Below are positions 22,362-22,852 of a stretch of DNA of 22,852 nt, one piece after another. The stretch covers positions 1 to 22,852 of the forward strand of contig CAZRVU010000027.1 in the NCBI GenBank assembly GCA_964603615.1, read 5' to 3'. The DNA comes from JAAZMI01 sp964603615 (lineage in GTDB: Bacteria; Bacillota; Dethiobacteria; DTU022; UBA8154). The notes below the pieces were generated by a model, which saw only the letters and a program-made list of their open reading frames with translations, was not told the DNA's origin and searched no databases. The position numbers and the translations under genes are program-made. How positions within the stretch are numbered: position 1 is the first letter of the stretch; each line of letters starts with the position of its first letter.

Positions 22362-22852
22362 ATGTGGAACTACTTGTGCCCCAAGCTATATGTGGAAGAT
22401 ATTTATAAGATCGATTTACAAAATTTGAGCGGCCAGGGCATTAGGGGTTTGATTTTGGATCTGGATAATACCCTGGTGCCCTGGAATGATCATGCTATTT
22501 ATCCCGAGGTGCAGGCCTGGGTCGGCGCGCTAAAGGATGCCGGTTTCCGTGCTTGTATAGTATCCAATAATGATGGCCGCCGGGGAAGGAAAATAATGGA
22601 GATGTTTGAAATACCGGCTTTTTGGAAAGCAGTCAAGCCACGCCGCCGCACTTTTCGCAAGGCGATGGCAACGATGGATCTCCGGCCTTCCGAGGTGGCC
22701 GTTGTGGGCGATCAGGTTTTTACCGATATTTTAGGGGGGAACCGCCTGGGCCTTTATACGATTTTGGTCAAACCGATAAACAAGCGGGAATTTTTGGGGA
22801 CGATGTATGTGCGAAAAGTTGAAAGAATTGTGCTCATGGGTTTGAGGCGCAA
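22362..22852 (+). CDS. yqeG: YqeG-family HAD phosphatase (3' truncated by window)
   Basis: An open frame starts at ATG 22362 and runs off the end after 163 codons. It opens with MWNYLCPKLYVEDIYKIDL, typical of YqeG, followed by the HAD motif I nucleophile block LILDLDNTLVPW (DxD at residues 34 and 36), motif II IVSNND, a conserved Lys in AVKPRRRTFRKAM, and the motif III/IV stretch VAVVGDQVFTDILGGNRLG. It is a HAD subfamily IIIA enzyme, a class of cytoplasmic phosphatases hydrolysing small phosphorylated substrates; the physiological substrate of YqeG is uncertain. The upstream GGGGGATT at 22348-22355 acts as the ribosome binding site. In B. subtilis yqeG heads a cluster with yqeH and aroE; whether that holds here cannot be seen. 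The predicted normal length is about 170-175 residues, so little is missing. Confidence 0.93.
   Translation, partial: MWNYLCPKLYVEDIYKIDLQNLSGQGIRGLILDLDNTLVPWNDHAIYPEVQAWVGALKDAGFRACIVSNNDGRRGRKIMEMFEIPAFWKAVKPRRRTFRKAMATMDLRPSEVAVVGDQVFTDILGGNRLGLYTILVKPINKREFLGTMYVRKVERIVLMGLRR

Noticed and set aside
22622..22822. A 66-codon frame near the window end
   Set aside because: It is a shadow of yqeG in another frame.

Overview
The window looks like a draft scaffold from an endospore-forming, moderately GC-rich member of the Clostridia (Firmicutes). The pointers are a sigma-K gene with its pro-sequence, an AddA/AddB recombination nuclease pair (the Firmicutes counterpart of RecBCD), a YqeG-type HAD phosphatase, strong AAGGAGG-type ribosome binding sites and several TTG/GTG starts. 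I cannot name a genus from sequence alone. A run of exactly 100 N (5479-5578) marks an assembly gap of unknown true length.

Layout, all genes on the + strand. (1) 1-5389: the end of a Tad/Flp-type pilus secretion operon: TadA/CpaF ATPase (C-terminal part only), TadB and TadC membrane platform proteins, a large membrane-anchored von Willebrand A protein, and a small DUF192 protein whose start overlaps the preceding stop. (2) 5579-9412: after the gap, the C-terminal part of a multi-spanning GT-C-like membrane protein, a PilT-type ATPase, and a TadG-like protein with a pilin-like N-terminal segment and a repetitive, probably beta-helical body, closed by a good intrinsic terminator. Regions 1 and 2 together look like a cell-surface appendage module. 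(3) 9532-11064: an extended -10 promoter, a decayed (frameshifted) MNT nucleotidyltransferase, and an archaeal-type cofactor-independent phosphoglycerate mutase. (4) 11210-20075: addB and addA, both carrying unusual low-complexity insertions, separated by an approximately 390-base leader containing a perfect 12-bp inverted repeat. (5) 20076-21363: a 400-base spacer with a terminator-like hairpin and an extended -10 promoter, then a radical SAM protein. (6) 21366-22852: sigK, with a SpoIIID-like site, a SigE-like -10 element and a long inverted repeat that covers its ribosome binding site, then a sigma-A-type promoter and the start of yqeG, which runs off the window.

The observations I rate highest are the sigK leader, which can fold so that read-through RNA hides the ribosome binding site while a promoter lying inside the fold would release it; the repeat-built, partly His/Cys-rich insertions in AddA and AddB; the Tad operon with VWA and DUF192 partners plus the beta-helix TadG-like protein; and the PilT-family ATPase whose His-box LHT is replaced by MRT. 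No tRNA, rRNA, CRISPR array or intact mobile element was seen.
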